Source: Butyrivibrio sp.
GTDB taxonomy: Bacteria; Bacillota; Clostridia; Lachnospirales; Lachnospiraceae
Length of the DNA: 64,000 nucleotides
Reading direction: 5' to 3'
Assembly: GCF_015056685.1 (NCBI RefSeq)
Contig: NZ_SVFW01000017.1
Location: forward strand, 7,553-71,552
Both the position numbers and the translations under genes were made by a program. Each line of letters opens with the position of its first letter. Position 1 is the first letter of the stretch. This document shows positions 1-7,655 of the stretch, in pieces. A model generated the notes under the pieces. That model had not been told where the DNA came from, ran no database searches, and saw only the letters and a list, made by a program, of their open reading frames with translations.

Positions 1-432
1 CAGCCGCCTCAGTACCTTGGACCAGATAGCGCAATTGAGCGCAGTATCGTAGGTGAGGGCTGTGAAATTTACGGTAAGGTTTATAACTCAGTTATAGGCC
101 CCGGCGTAAAAATTGGAAAAGATACAGTTGTAAGCCACTCTATTATTATGAATGAAACAGAGATTGGTGAAGGCTGCAACATAGAAAAAGGAATCATTGC
201 TGAGAAGGTTAAGATTGGTAACAACGTCAAGATTGGAGCCTTCGAGGAAAAAGAGAATGAGACAAAGCCAAGCATATACTGTGAAGGTCTCTGCACTGTC
301 GGCGAGAAATCTGTTATTCCAAACGATGTGACAATCGGTAAGAACATCATGATTTCCGGTATTACTACTGCTGAAGATTATCCAAACGGAATACTTGAAA
401 GCGGCAGAACATTAGATAAGGCAGGTGATTGA
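1..432 (+). CDS. glgC: Glucose-1-phosphate adenylyltransferase, C-terminal part
   Basis: The reading frame is open from base 1 and the gene starts upstream of the window. The visible 143 residues are a left-handed beta-helix hexapeptide region (repeats such as IGPGVKIG, IGEGCNI, IGNNVKIG), as at the C-terminus of ADP-glucose pyrophosphorylases. The enzyme makes ADP-glucose from glucose-1-phosphate and ATP for glycogen synthesis. The TGA stop lies 1 nt before the preferred ATG of glgD, which implies one mRNA. Identity rests on the beta-helix plus the GlgD neighbour, because the catalytic domain is not in the window. Confidence 0.9.
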   Translation, partial: QPPQYLGPDSAIERSIVGEGCEIYGKVYNSVIGPGVKIGKDTVVSHSIIMNETEIGEGCNIEKGIIAEKVKIGNNVKIGAFEEKENETKPSIYCEGLCTVGEKSVIPNDVTIGKNIMISGITTAEDYPNGILESGRTLDKAGD

Positions 433-433
433 C

Positions 434-1552
434 ATGAGAGCGATTGGCATTATTTTAGCAGGTGGTAGCAGTAGCAGAATGCAGGAGCTCTCCAAGAAAA
501 GAGCAGTCTGCGCTATGCCTGTAGCAGGATTTTACAGAAGTATCGATTTTGCACTGAGTAATATGACAAACTCTCATATTCAGACAGTTGCAGTATTTAC
601 GCAGTACAATGCAGGAAGTCTTAATTCACACTTAAGTTCTTCAAAGTGGTGGGATTTCGGACGTAAGCAGGGAGGTCTTTACGTATTTACTCCTGCTGTT
701 AAGGCATCAGGAAACCTCTGGTACAGAGGAACAGCTGATGCGATCGCGCAGAACCTTGACTTCTTAAGGGGCTGCCACGAGCCATACGTTATCATCACTT
801 CCGGTGACTGCGTTTATAAAATGGATTATGCAAAGCTTCTTGAATACCACATTCAGAAACAGGCAGATATTACAGTAGTATGTAAGGACATGCCTGCTGA
901 CATTGATACTGAGAGATTCGGAACCATCAGAATGAACGAGGAGAGCCGAATCGAAGAGTTCGAGGAAAAGCCTGTAGTATCAAGGTCCAATACCATTTCA
1001 TGTGGTATCTATGTAATAAGAAGACGCCAGCTCATCGAACTTATTGAAAGAGCTGAAGAGGAAGAGAGATACGACTTCGTTAGAGATATTCTTGTAAGAT
1101 ACAAGGATATGAAACGAATCTATGGATACAAGATAAAAGAGTATTGGAACAACATCGCTTCTGTAGAGGATTATTACAGAACAAACATGGATTTCCTCAA
1201 ACCAGAGGTAAGACAGTACTTCTTCCGTGAGTATCCTGGTATCTACACAAAGGTAGTTGATCTTCCACCTGCAAAGTACAACGTGGGAGTTAACGTTAAA
1301 AACAGCCTTATATCCAGTGGATGTATCATCAATGGTGCAATAGAAGATTCCGTTATTTTCAAGGGGGCATTTGTCGGAAACAACTGTTACATCAAGAACT
1401 CGATCATCCTCAATGACGTTTACATCGGCGACAATTCTCATATTGAGAACTGCATCGTTGAAAGTCATGGAACAATTCAGGCAAATTCTTACTACAAAGA
1501 GGAAAACGGCATAAAGATTGTAGTTGAGAATAATGAGAGATACGTATTGTAA
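434..1552 (+). CDS. glgD: GlgD, non-catalytic/regulatory ADP-glucose pyrophosphorylase subunit
   Basis: About 372 residues: an N-terminal nucleotidyltransferase-like fold (IILAGGSSSRM near residue 6) and C-terminal hexapeptide repeats. The segment where GlgC enzymes carry the KPA(V)PFGG substrate motif reads RAVCAMPVAG, so the usual lysine is lost. This is typical of GlgD partners, which modulate GlgC in Firmicutes heterotetramers. I chose ATG 434 because AGGTG at 423-427 is a well-spaced ribosome site. A GTG at 425 overlapping glgC is possible. The gene is co-transcribed with glgC. The family assignment is firm and the non-catalytic role is inferred from the family. Confidence 0.92.
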   Translation: MRAIGIILAGGSSSRMQELSKKRAVCAMPVAGFYRSIDFALSNMTNSHIQTVAVFTQYNAGSLNSHLSSSKWWDFGRKQGGLYVFTPAVKASGNLWYRGTADAIAQNLDFLRGCHEPYVIITSGDCVYKMDYAKLLEYHIQKQADITVVCKDMPADIDTERFGTIRMNEESRIEEFEEKPVVSRSNTISCGIYVIRRRQLIELIERAEEEERYDFVRDILVRYKDMKRIYGYKIKEYWNNIASVEDYYRTNMDFLKPEVRQYFFREYPGIYTKVVDLPPAKYNVGVNVKNSLISSGCIINGAIEDSVIFKGAFVGNNCYIKNSIILNDVYIGDNSHIENCIVESHGTIQANSYYKEENGIKIVVENNERYVL

Positions 1553-1594
1553 TTTTTTACATTATTAACTGTTATGACCGAGAGGGGGTACATG

Positions 1595-1882
1595 ATGAAA
1601 ATCACAGACGTAAGAGTTAGAAAAGTCACAAAGCAGGGAAAAATGCGTGCAGTAGTATCAGTTACTTTTGACAATGAATTTGTAGTTCATGATATAAAGG
1701 TAATTGAAGGAGAAAGAGGACTGTTCATCGCGATGCCAAGCAAGAAGTCAACTGACGGCGAGTATCGTGATATCGCTCATCCAATCAATTCTGACACACG
1801 TAAGATCTTACAGGATACTATTCTTGATGCTTACGACAAGGCAGCAGTAGAAGAAACGGCAGATGGAGAAGTTACAGAATAA
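1595..1882 (+). CDS. spoVG: SpoVG family RNA-binding regulator
   Basis: About 95 residues beginning MKITDVRVRK, the characteristic SpoVG N-terminus, and containing the conserved stretch around FIAMPSKKSTDGEYRDIAHPI. SpoVG is a small site-specific nucleic-acid-binding protein that affects septation, sporulation or virulence gene expression in Firmicutes. A strong GAGAGGGGG at 1580-1588 places the start at ATG 1595 (or the ATG at 1592) rather than the upstream ATG at 1574. The C-terminus is acidic and probably disordered. No promoter is visible in the short gap after glgD, so read-through from glgCD is possible. Confidence 0.93.
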   Translation: MKITDVRVRKVTKQGKMRAVVSVTFDNEFVVHDIKVIEGERGLFIAMPSKKSTDGEYRDIAHPINSDTRKILQDTILDAYDKAAVEETADGEVTE

Positions 1883-1893
1883 TCCATATCTAC

Positions 1894-1923
1894 TTGCTTA
1901 AATTAACAGAATAATGGTATAGT
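1894..1923 (+). promoter_or_regulatory. Predicted sigma-A promoter for pth-mfd
   Basis: TTGCTT (1894-1899), 18-bp spacer and TATAGT (1918-1923), with TGG directly before the -10 (extended -10). Transcription would start near 1930, just ahead of the hairpin at 1934-1972. Confidence 0.55.
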
Positions 1924-1933
1924 GGAAACAATT

Positions 1934-1972
1934 AAATGGGGCTTAAGGTACATTATGTACTAAGCCCCATTT
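1934..1972 (+). terminator. Hairpin between spoVG and pth
   Basis: A long stem (AAATGGGGCTTA pairing with TAAGCCCCATTT, plus an inner GTAC/GTAC) around a short ATTAT loop. The following tract is only ATTTATTTC, so it is a weak intrinsic terminator. Because it follows the predicted pth promoter it may act as a leader structure. Confidence 0.6.
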
Positions 1973-2001
1973 ATTTCGGTGTATAAAAGGGGAAAATAAG
2001 C

Positions 2002-2625
2002 GTGTTGGGGATTTTTAAGAGATTATTTGGTAAAAAAGAAGAGGAAACAGGAAGAATGTTTGTAATAGCGGGACTTGGAAACCCTGAAAAGAAATACTTT
2101 GGAACAAGACATAACGTGGGCTTTGCAACAATAGATGCCCTTTCAGATAAATATGGAATAGAGCTTACTGAGACTAAGTTCAAGGCAGCTTTTGGAAAAG
2201 GAAGAATTGGTAACGAGAGAGTTATCCTCGTAAAGCCTCTTACCTATATGAACCTTAGCGGTGAAGCCATCAGACCGATCTGCGATTATTTTAAAGTGGA
2301 TACAAAAGAAGAACTTATAGTCATATCCGATGACGTGGAGCTGGATGCAGGAAACATAAGAGTAAGACCAAAGGGCAGCGCCGGCGGACATAACGGACTT
2401 AAGAACATAATCGCCCAGCTTGGACACAGTGAATTTAACCGTGTCCGTGTGGGAGTGGGTAAAAAACCTAAAGAATACGATATGGTTGACTGGGTACTTG
2501 GCCACTTTGAGGGCGAGGATCAGGTATCTATAAAAGAAGGAATAGATTTAGCAGCATCTGCAGTTGTTGAGATAATGGAAAATGGCGTCGACAGCGCCAT
2601 GAACAAGTTTAATGGTAAAAAATAA
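2002..2625 (+). CDS. pth: Peptidyl-tRNA hydrolase
   Basis: Hydrolyses peptidyl-tRNA released by stalled ribosomes and recycles tRNA in the cytoplasm. Family motifs are clear: GLGNPEKKY, the catalytic histidine in TRHNVGF, PLTYMNLSG, and the GSAGGHNGLK loop. At 207 residues from GTG 2002 it carries an 18-residue basic N-terminal extension before the usual MFVIAGLGNP start. AGGGGA near 1987-1992 supports GTG 2002, but the internal ATG at 2056 would give the usual family length. The stop codon abuts the ATG of mfd, the pth-mfd order familiar from B. subtilis. Confidence 0.95.
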   Translation: MLGIFKRLFGKKEEETGRMFVIAGLGNPEKKYFGTRHNVGFATIDALSDKYGIELTETKFKAAFGKGRIGNERVILVKPLTYMNLSGEAIRPICDYFKVDTKEELIVISDDVELDAGNIRVRPKGSAGGHNGLKNIIAQLGHSEFNRVRVGVGKKPKEYDMVDWVLGHFEGEDQVSIKEGIDLAASAVVEIMENGVDSAMNKFNGKK

Positions 2626-5600
2626 ATGAGAGCGATCACAACTCCTTTACATGAGTTAACTGAATTTGAAGAAATTAATAAGTACCTTGAGAAGCCTTTT
2701 GCCTGCGCAGAAGTTACAGGTTGCGTGGATTCTCAAAAGCTCCATTTCATCGACAGTCTTGGGGCTGATTTTAAGTACAAGATCATCGTGACTTATTCTG
2801 ACCTTCGGGCAAAAGAGATCTATGAGGATTACAAGTTTTATGACAAGAATGTCACTGTGTATCCGGCAAAAGACCTTATCTTTTACCAGGCTGATGTTCA
2901 CAGCAATGAGATTGTAAGACAGAGAATAAGATGCATGAGAAGACTTATCGAGGGAAGGCCTGTAACAGTGGTCACCACCTTCTCTGCCCTTATGGCGCCT
3001 CAGATAAAGCCTGAGATCATAAAGGAAAACATCCTTTCAATCGACAGACATAAGCCTGTTGATGAGACAGAGATCACCAAAAAGCTGGTAGCCATGGGCT
3101 ATATCAGGAACTATCAGGTTGAAGGCCCGGGCGAATTTTCTGTTCGTGGTGATATTGTGGATGTCTTTGACCTGACTGAGGATAACCCTTACAGAATAGA
3201 ACTGTGGGGGGATGAGATACAGTCTATCAGAAGCTTCGACATTCTTTCTCAGAGATCCCTTGAAAAGCTGGAATCAATTGAGATTTATCCTGCATCTGAG
3301 ATTATCCTTGATGAAGATAAGCTTCAGGAAGGAATGAAAAGGATCCAGGAAGAAACTGACAGATGCGTCGAGGTACTGCGCTCGGAGTTTAAGACCAAAG
3401 AGGCACACCAGCTTAAAACTCAGACTGAAGAACTTAGGGAGCAGCTCTTTGAACTAAAGACATCAGTTAACCTTGAGAGCTATATCAGATATTTCTATGA
3501 GGATACGGTAACCATTCAGGAAATGTTCCCTAAGGGAAAGAGCTGTATCTTTATCGATGAGCCCGGAAGAGTGGCAGAGCACGCCATGGCAGTTGAAGCT
3601 GAGTTCAGAGAGAGCATGACCCACAGAGCAGAAAAGGGATATGTTCTTCCGGGACAGATGGATCTTTTGTATGGGACTGATAACTGCGTCAGCAGAATGG
3701 CGAACGGCAGAAGAGTTATCATTTCTTCGTTACCTATCCCCAAGAGCCAGAATATCTTTTCACCGGAAAAGAGCTGGGATATAAAGGCAAGGAGTGTAGC
3801 GCCCTACAACAACAGTTTTGAGTCTCTTGTAAAAGACCTGAAGTCTTACGTGAAGCAGGGCTACAGAGTGCTTATTCTCTCAGGTTCCAGAACCAGGGCA
3901 AAAAGAATTGTTGATGACCTAAGGGATAACCTTGTCAGCGCATTTTATAGCGAAGACCCAGGAAGAGTACTAAAGCCCGGCGAGATTATGACTTACTACG
4001 GCAGGATACTAAAGGGCTTTGAGTACCCTGATATTAAGTTTGCAGTAATTGCTGAGTCAGACATTTTTACCGAGCATACCAAGAAGAGAAAAAAGAAAAA
4101 GAGCACCTATAAGGGTGAGAAGATATCTGACTTTGCAGACCTTAAGATCGGTGATTACGTGGTTCATGAGGACCACGGACTTGGTATCTACAGAGGTATT
4201 GAGAAGATTGAGACAGACCATGTGGTAAAGGATTACATTAAAGTTGAATATGGAGATGGTGGAAATCTCTATATTCTTGCGACAGGTCTTTCTGTTATTC
4301 AGAAATATGCTTCCGGCGGCGACGACAGCGAGCACACCCATAAGCCCAAGCTCAATAAGCTTGGAAGCGGCGACTGGAGCCACACTAAGGCGAAGGTCAA
4401 GGCAGCAGTTGAGGAAGTGGCTCAGGACCTTGTTGAGCTTTATGCAAAGCGCCAGCAGGCTGTTGGATATCAGTTTGGAAAAGACACTGTGTGGCAGCAG
4501 GAGTTTGAGGATGCTTTCCCTTATCAGGAGACAGATGATCAGCTTACGGCCATAGAGGATACAAAGAGGGATATGGAGTCCACCAAGACCATGGACAGAC
4601 TTATCTGCGGAGACGTTGGCTTTGGAAAGACAGAGATTGCCATAAGGGCTGCCTTTAAGGCGGTTCAGGACGGCAAACAGGTTGCAGTCCTTGTTCCTAC
4701 TACTATTCTCGCGCAGCAGCATTACAATACATTTTCAGAAAGAATGCGTGATTTCCCTGTAAGAGTGGACCTTATGTCCAGATTCAGGACTGCAGCGGAG
4801 CAAAAGAAAACCGTTCAGGACCTGCAAAAGGGACTTGTGGATATTGTCATTGGAACCCACAGACTTTTGTCAAAAGATGTGAAGTACAAGGATTTGGGAC
4901 TGCTTATTGTGGATGAGGAGCAGCGTTTTGGCGTTACCCACAAAGAAAAGCTAAAGACACTAAAAGAGAATATTGATGTTCTCACTTTGTCAGCGACACC
5001 TATTCCTCGTACCCTTCATATGTCACTTGTGGGTATCAGAGAGATGAGCGTCCTTGAGGAAGCTCCAAATGACAGAATGCCAATTCAGACCTATGTTATG
5101 GAGTACAATGACGAGCTTGTAAGAGAGGCCATTGTCCGAGAGCTTTCAAGGAATGGTCAGGTTTACTATGTTTACAACAGAGTAAATACCATTGCTGATA
5201 TGGCGGCTCAGATACAAAAGCTTGTACCGGAGGCCAATGTTGCTTTTGCCCATGGACAGATGAAAGAGTCTGAACTTGAAAGAATCATGTACGACTTCAT
5301 TGATGGAACCATCGATGTGCTTGTTTCAACAACTATCATTGAGACGGGACTTGATATCCCTAATGTTAATACAATGATAATCCACGACTCTGATAAGATG
5401 GGACTTTCACAGCTCTATCAGTTAAGAGGAAGAGTTGGTCGTTCCAACAGGACAGCTTATGCATTCCTTATGTATAAGAGAGATAAGATGCTAAAAGAAG
5501 TAGCTGAAAAGCGACTTTCCGCCATCAGAGAGTTCACTGATCTTGGAAGCGGATTCAAGATTGCCATGCGTGACCTTGAGATCAGAGGAGCTGGAAGCCT

Positions 5601-6192
5601 TCTTGGAAGAAAGCAGTCAGGCCACATGCAGGCAGTAGGATATGACCTGTATTGCAAGATGCTTGGAGAAGCAGTCAGGATCAAGAAAGGCGACAGCACA
5701 GACGATGAGCTTCTTAATGCTATCAACACCAGCATTGATCTTGATGTGGATGCTTTCATTCCTAATGAATATATCATGAACGAAGAGCAGAAGCTCGAAA
5801 TATATAAGCGAATAGCAACACTGGAAAACCAGCAGGAATGCGATGATATGAGAGATGAGCTCATAGACAGATTCGGAGAAGTGCCTCAGGCAGCAGATAA
5901 CCTTCTTAGGATATCTCTTTTGCGCTCCAAGGCCCATTCACTCTACATTCCGGAAATCAAAGGTGGAAACGGAACCATAGAGTTTAAGATCAATCCAAAC
6001 GCCAAGATTGACGCCGGCAAGATACCGGGCTTCATAGCTTCCTACAAAGGAAATATGGCTTTCCACAGCGCCGGAATACCAGTGTTTGTCTACAAGTACC
6101 AAAAGGACGGCAATCCAACCAAAGCCGGACAAAAACTCCTCGAAGATGCCGAGGAGATTGTGGAAAAGATGAGAGCACTCGTCAGGGAATAA
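2626..6192 (+). CDS. mfd: Transcription-repair coupling factor Mfd
   Basis: 1188 residues, the full family length. Mfd is a DNA translocase that pushes RNA polymerase off lesions and recruits UvrA. In order: UvrB-like homology module (about residues 20-330), CarD-like RNA-polymerase-interaction domain (about 500-570, with GDYVVHEDHGLG), RecG-like helicase with Walker A GDVGFGKTE near residue 660 and DEEQRFG near 760, the TRG-type region with RGRVGRS, and a C-terminal TRCF domain. The ATG follows the pth stop with no gap, so translation is probably coupled. uvrA and uvrB, its repair partners, lie 36 kb downstream. Confidence 0.98.
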   Translation: MRAITTPLHELTEFEEINKYLEKPFACAEVTGCVDSQKLHFIDSLGADFKYKIIVTYSDLRAKEIYEDYKFYDKNVTVYPAKDLIFYQADVHSNEIVRQRIRCMRRLIEGRPVTVVTTFSALMAPQIKPEIIKENILSIDRHKPVDETEITKKLVAMGYIRNYQVEGPGEFSVRGDIVDVFDLTEDNPYRIELWGDEIQSIRSFDILSQRSLEKLESIEIYPASEIILDEDKLQEGMKRIQEETDRCVEVLRSEFKTKEAHQLKTQTEELREQLFELKTSVNLESYIRYFYEDTVTIQEMFPKGKSCIFIDEPGRVAEHAMAVEAEFRESMTHRAEKGYVLPGQMDLLYGTDNCVSRMANGRRVIISSLPIPKSQNIFSPEKSWDIKARSVAPYNNSFESLVKDLKSYVKQGYRVLILSGSRTRAKRIVDDLRDNLVSAFYSEDPGRVLKPGEIMTYYGRILKGFEYPDIKFAVIAESDIFTEHTKKRKKKKSTYKGEKISDFADLKIGDYVVHEDHGLGIYRGIEKIETDHVVKDYIKVEYGDGGNLYILATGLSVIQKYASGGDDSEHTHKPKLNKLGSGDWSHTKAKVKAAVEEVAQDLVELYAKRQQAVGYQFGKDTVWQQEFEDAFPYQETDDQLTAIEDTKRDMESTKTMDRLICGDVGFGKTEIAIRAAFKAVQDGKQVAVLVPTTILAQQHYNTFSERMRDFPVRVDLMSRFRTAAEQKKTVQDLQKGLVDIVIGTHRLLSKDVKYKDLGLLIVDEEQRFGVTHKEKLKTLKENIDVLTLSATPIPRTLHMSLVGIREMSVLEEAPNDRMPIQTYVMEYNDELVREAIVRELSRNGQVYYVYNRVNTIADMAAQIQKLVPEANVAFAHGQMKESELERIMYDFIDGTIDVLVSTTIIETGLDIPNVNTMIIHDSDKMGLSQLYQLRGRVGRSNRTAYAFLMYKRDKMLKEVAEKRLSAIREFTDLGSGFKIAMRDLEIRGAGSLLGRKQSGHMQAVGYDLYCKMLGEAVRIKKGDSTDDELLNAINTSIDLDVDAFIPNEYIMNEEQKLEIYKRIATLENQQECDDMRDELIDRFGEVPQAADNLLRISLLRSKAHSLYIPEIKGGNGTIEFKINPNAKIDAGKIPGFIASYKGNMAFHSAGIPVFVYKYQKDGNPTKAGQKLLEDAEEIVEKMRALVRE

Positions 6193-6212
6193 TACTTTCA
6201 TTTTTGAAGTAT
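6192..6212. terminator. Small hairpin after mfd
   Basis: ATACTT and AAGTAT arms around a T-rich loop, starting at the last base of the mfd stop codon. It may end leftward transcripts from the left-arm promoter. Terminator strength on the + strand is doubtful because no U-tract follows. Confidence 0.35.
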
Positions 6213-6321
6213 AGATGGTGGCTTCGTACGCCACCATTGACTGAACCTGAGGAAAACGCCTTTGTCTGCGAGCCGACGGTGAGGATGATGGGAACAGTAG
6301 TCAGATTCATGCACCGTCGGA
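6200..6321 (-). ncRNA. Candidate structured RNA, left copy
   Basis: Predicted transcript from the left-arm promoter. Starting near 6321 it would begin almost exactly at a 9-bp perfect stem CCGACGGTG/CACCGTCGG with a 30-nt loop, continue through the ATGGTGGC/GCCACCAT hairpin, and end near a hairpin next to the mfd stop. No Rfam family is recognised. Expression is not shown. Confidence 0.4.
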
Positions 6322-6440
6322 TCCAGCATTGTAGCGTTTTCCTCAGAACCCGTCAATGGCAAGCACCTTGCGGTGTGTCTGGTTTAAGGTGCCTCAGGCT
6401 CTGAATCCGAGAACAGTAGAAGTGGCTAGTTTCAAGGAAT
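6212..6440 (+). repeat. Left arm of large inverted repeat
   Basis: About 230 bp that reappears in reverse complement at about 7320-7590 with high identity. It is itself a nested palindrome: ATGGTGGC/GCCACCAT at 6215-6237, CCATTGAC/GTCAATGG, CTGAGGAAAACGC/GCGTTTTCCTCAG, and innermost CCGACGGTG/CACCGTCGG. Confidence 0.9.
6328..6356 (-). promoter_or_regulatory. Outward promoter in left arm
   Basis: On the minus strand: TTGACG (6351-6356), 17-bp spacer, TACAAT (6328-6333). The identical elements and spacing occur in the right arm on the + strand. Both point away from the centre of the palindrome. Confidence 0.6.
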
Positions 6441-6442
6441 CA

Positions 6443-6740
6443 TGGGCATATAGCTAGTTTTTAATAGCTCGGCCACCCAAAATAAAACCGTTTTTGGGCT
6501 CATAGCCGGATATCAGGCTTGCAGCCACCCCTCACCATGGCTTTTATCACAGGCGATTGGGCATATACGGTAATTATCCGTCCGCAGCCACCCTTTTAAC
6601 GGGTGGCCCGCAGCTTGAAATCGGCCTATAAGCCCATTTGAAGTTCGTGAGGGGTGGCTGGCTTCGCAAAAAGCTGCTATATACCCAAAATAGTAAAGAA
6701 TCGTAGGTGGCTGGAAGCTTTACAAAGCGCTATATGCCCA
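6443..6740. repeat. Six copies of a ~40-bp GGTGGC...TATATGCCCA motif
   Basis: Units at 6443-6479(-), 6495-6530(-), 6558-6593(-), 6601-6636(+), 6651-6690(+) and 6706-6740(+). Consensus on the unit strand is GGGTGGCTG, then 12-20 variable bases, then GCTATATGCCCA. The ends can pair as GGG/CCC plus TGGC/GCTA, leaving a conserved internal loop, so each unit could be a hairpin or a protein site. The middle is variable while the ends are conserved. Confidence 0.8.
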
Positions 6741-6795
6741 AAGCAATTTCTATTGGTTGGCGATTCAAATTGGATAAATGTGGGATTAATTGAGA

Positions 6796-6961
6796 TGTGG
6801 GATAAGATCAAAAAAACTGTAACGTTTATCCTATTATGTCATAGCGATCATGCTGCGATGTAGGATAACAGCAAAAGATTTGTAATACTTATTCCACTCT
6901 ATCCAAGCCGATTTCCAGAGCTGTGGGATAAAACATGAAATTCTATCGGAGTTATCCCACA
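6796..6961. repeat. Three inverted repeats at exact 63-bp pitch
   Basis: Copies start at 6796, 6859 and 6922. Each is a 10-bp arm, exactly 20 bases, and a 10-bp arm. The third is perfect (TGTGGGATAA-N20-TTATCCCACA); the first two have one to three mismatches. The 23-bp linkers and 20-bp centres are not conserved. A 63-bp pitch is about six helical turns, which places all copies on one DNA face. Confidence 0.88.
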
Positions 6962-7027
6962 TCATCGCATACATCTTTCATACATCACTCAAAAATCTTC
7001 TCCTAACTCTGGATTGTCACAGTGAAA

Positions 7028-7332
7028 TGGGTATATAGCTATACTTTTTAAGTTACGACATCCATCGGGAGAATTCTCGGTAAGGGAAAATGGGTATATA
7101 CGAGAAAAAATAGAACTACACATCCATTGAATGAGTGATATGAGACGATCAACCACCTATAAAAGGGTGTGTGAACTTCAAAAAGTCCGTATATACCCAA
7201 AATCACAAGTCAGAAATCTTGGTGAGTGATGCTGTAATCTCAAAATCAAGCTATATACCCAAAACAGCATTTTCGCTCTCATTACATGGGGAGTCGCGAG
7301 CATATAGCACTACGCATTCTTGAAAGTGGCCA
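7028..7332. repeat. Five more copies of the ~40-bp motif
   Basis: Units at 7028-7066(-), 7091-7128(-), 7165-7202(+), 7221-7264(+) and 7298-7332(-). Here the TATATACCCA end is best conserved, while the GGTGGC end has drifted to GATGGATG or GGTGAG in several units. Confidence 0.75.
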
Positions 7333-7590
7333 CTTCTGATGTTTCTGGATTCAGAGCCCGAGGCACCTTAAAGTAGCCGCCCCTACTGTTCCTGGATTTG
7401 GAGCCTGAGGCACTTTAATGCAGCCACACCGCAAGGTGCTTGCCATTGACGGGGTCTGAGGAAAACGCTACAATGCTGAATCCGACGGTGCATGAATGAA
7501 GCTACTGTTCCCATCATTCTCACCGTCGGCTCGCAGATAAAGGCGTTTTCCTCAGGTTCAGTCAATGGTGGCGTACGGAGCCATTACTTA
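7320..7590 (-). repeat. Right arm of large inverted repeat
   Basis: Reverse-complement copy of 6212-6440. It differs by about ten substitutions across the core and by a tandem duplication: the roughly 60-bp tail module seen once in the left arm (6373-6436) is present twice here (7320-7380 and 7381-7428). Confidence 0.9.
7446..7474 (+). promoter_or_regulatory. Outward promoter in right arm
   Basis: TTGACG (7446-7451), 17-bp spacer, TACAAT (7469-7474). This is a near-consensus sigma-A promoter pointing towards the hairpin at 7604-7651. Confidence 0.6.
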
Positions 7591-7655
7591 CGTATATACA
7601 AATAAAGAGGATACTTGTCCAACCAATCTGGTTGGCAAGTATCCTCTCTTTAATA
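7481..7655 (+). ncRNA. Candidate structured RNA, right copy
   Basis: The predicted start near 7481 sits at the first base of a 9-bp perfect stem (7482-7490 with 7521-7529, 30-nt loop). Downstream come an AATGG/CCATT hairpin (7565-7586) and the strong terminator-like hairpin at 7604-7651. The total is about 175 nt. The loop resembles the left copy, sharing CTACTGTTCCCATCAT. No known RNA family is recognised. Confidence 0.45.
7604..7651. terminator. Strong hairpin, probably bidirectional terminator
   Basis: AAAGAGGATACTTG and CCAACC pair with GGTTGG and CAAGTATCCTCT around an AATCT loop, about 20 bp. It follows the U32-like gene on the minus strand, where CTCTTTATTT follows, and could also end the right-arm RNA on the + strand. 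Confidence 0.75.

Noticed and set aside
6204..6404. ORF of 66 residues in the left arm, with a similar ORF at 7383-7565 on the minus strand
   Set aside because: The two peptides are alike only because the arms are inverted copies. The DNA conservation follows stems and promoter boxes, several codon changes are non-synonymous, and there is no ribosome site.
6654..6863. ORF of 69 residues across motif units and the first 63-bp repeat
   Set aside because: It runs through non-coding repeats, has no family resemblance and no ribosome site.
6796..6961. DnaA boxes / replication origin
   Set aside because: TTATCCCACA resembles the DnaA box TTATCCACA but has an extra C in every good copy, which shifts the motif. 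No dnaA or dnaN gene is nearby.
6796..6961. CRISPR array
   Set aside because: Only three units. The repeated part is a split palindrome with unconserved centre, and there are no cas genes in the window.
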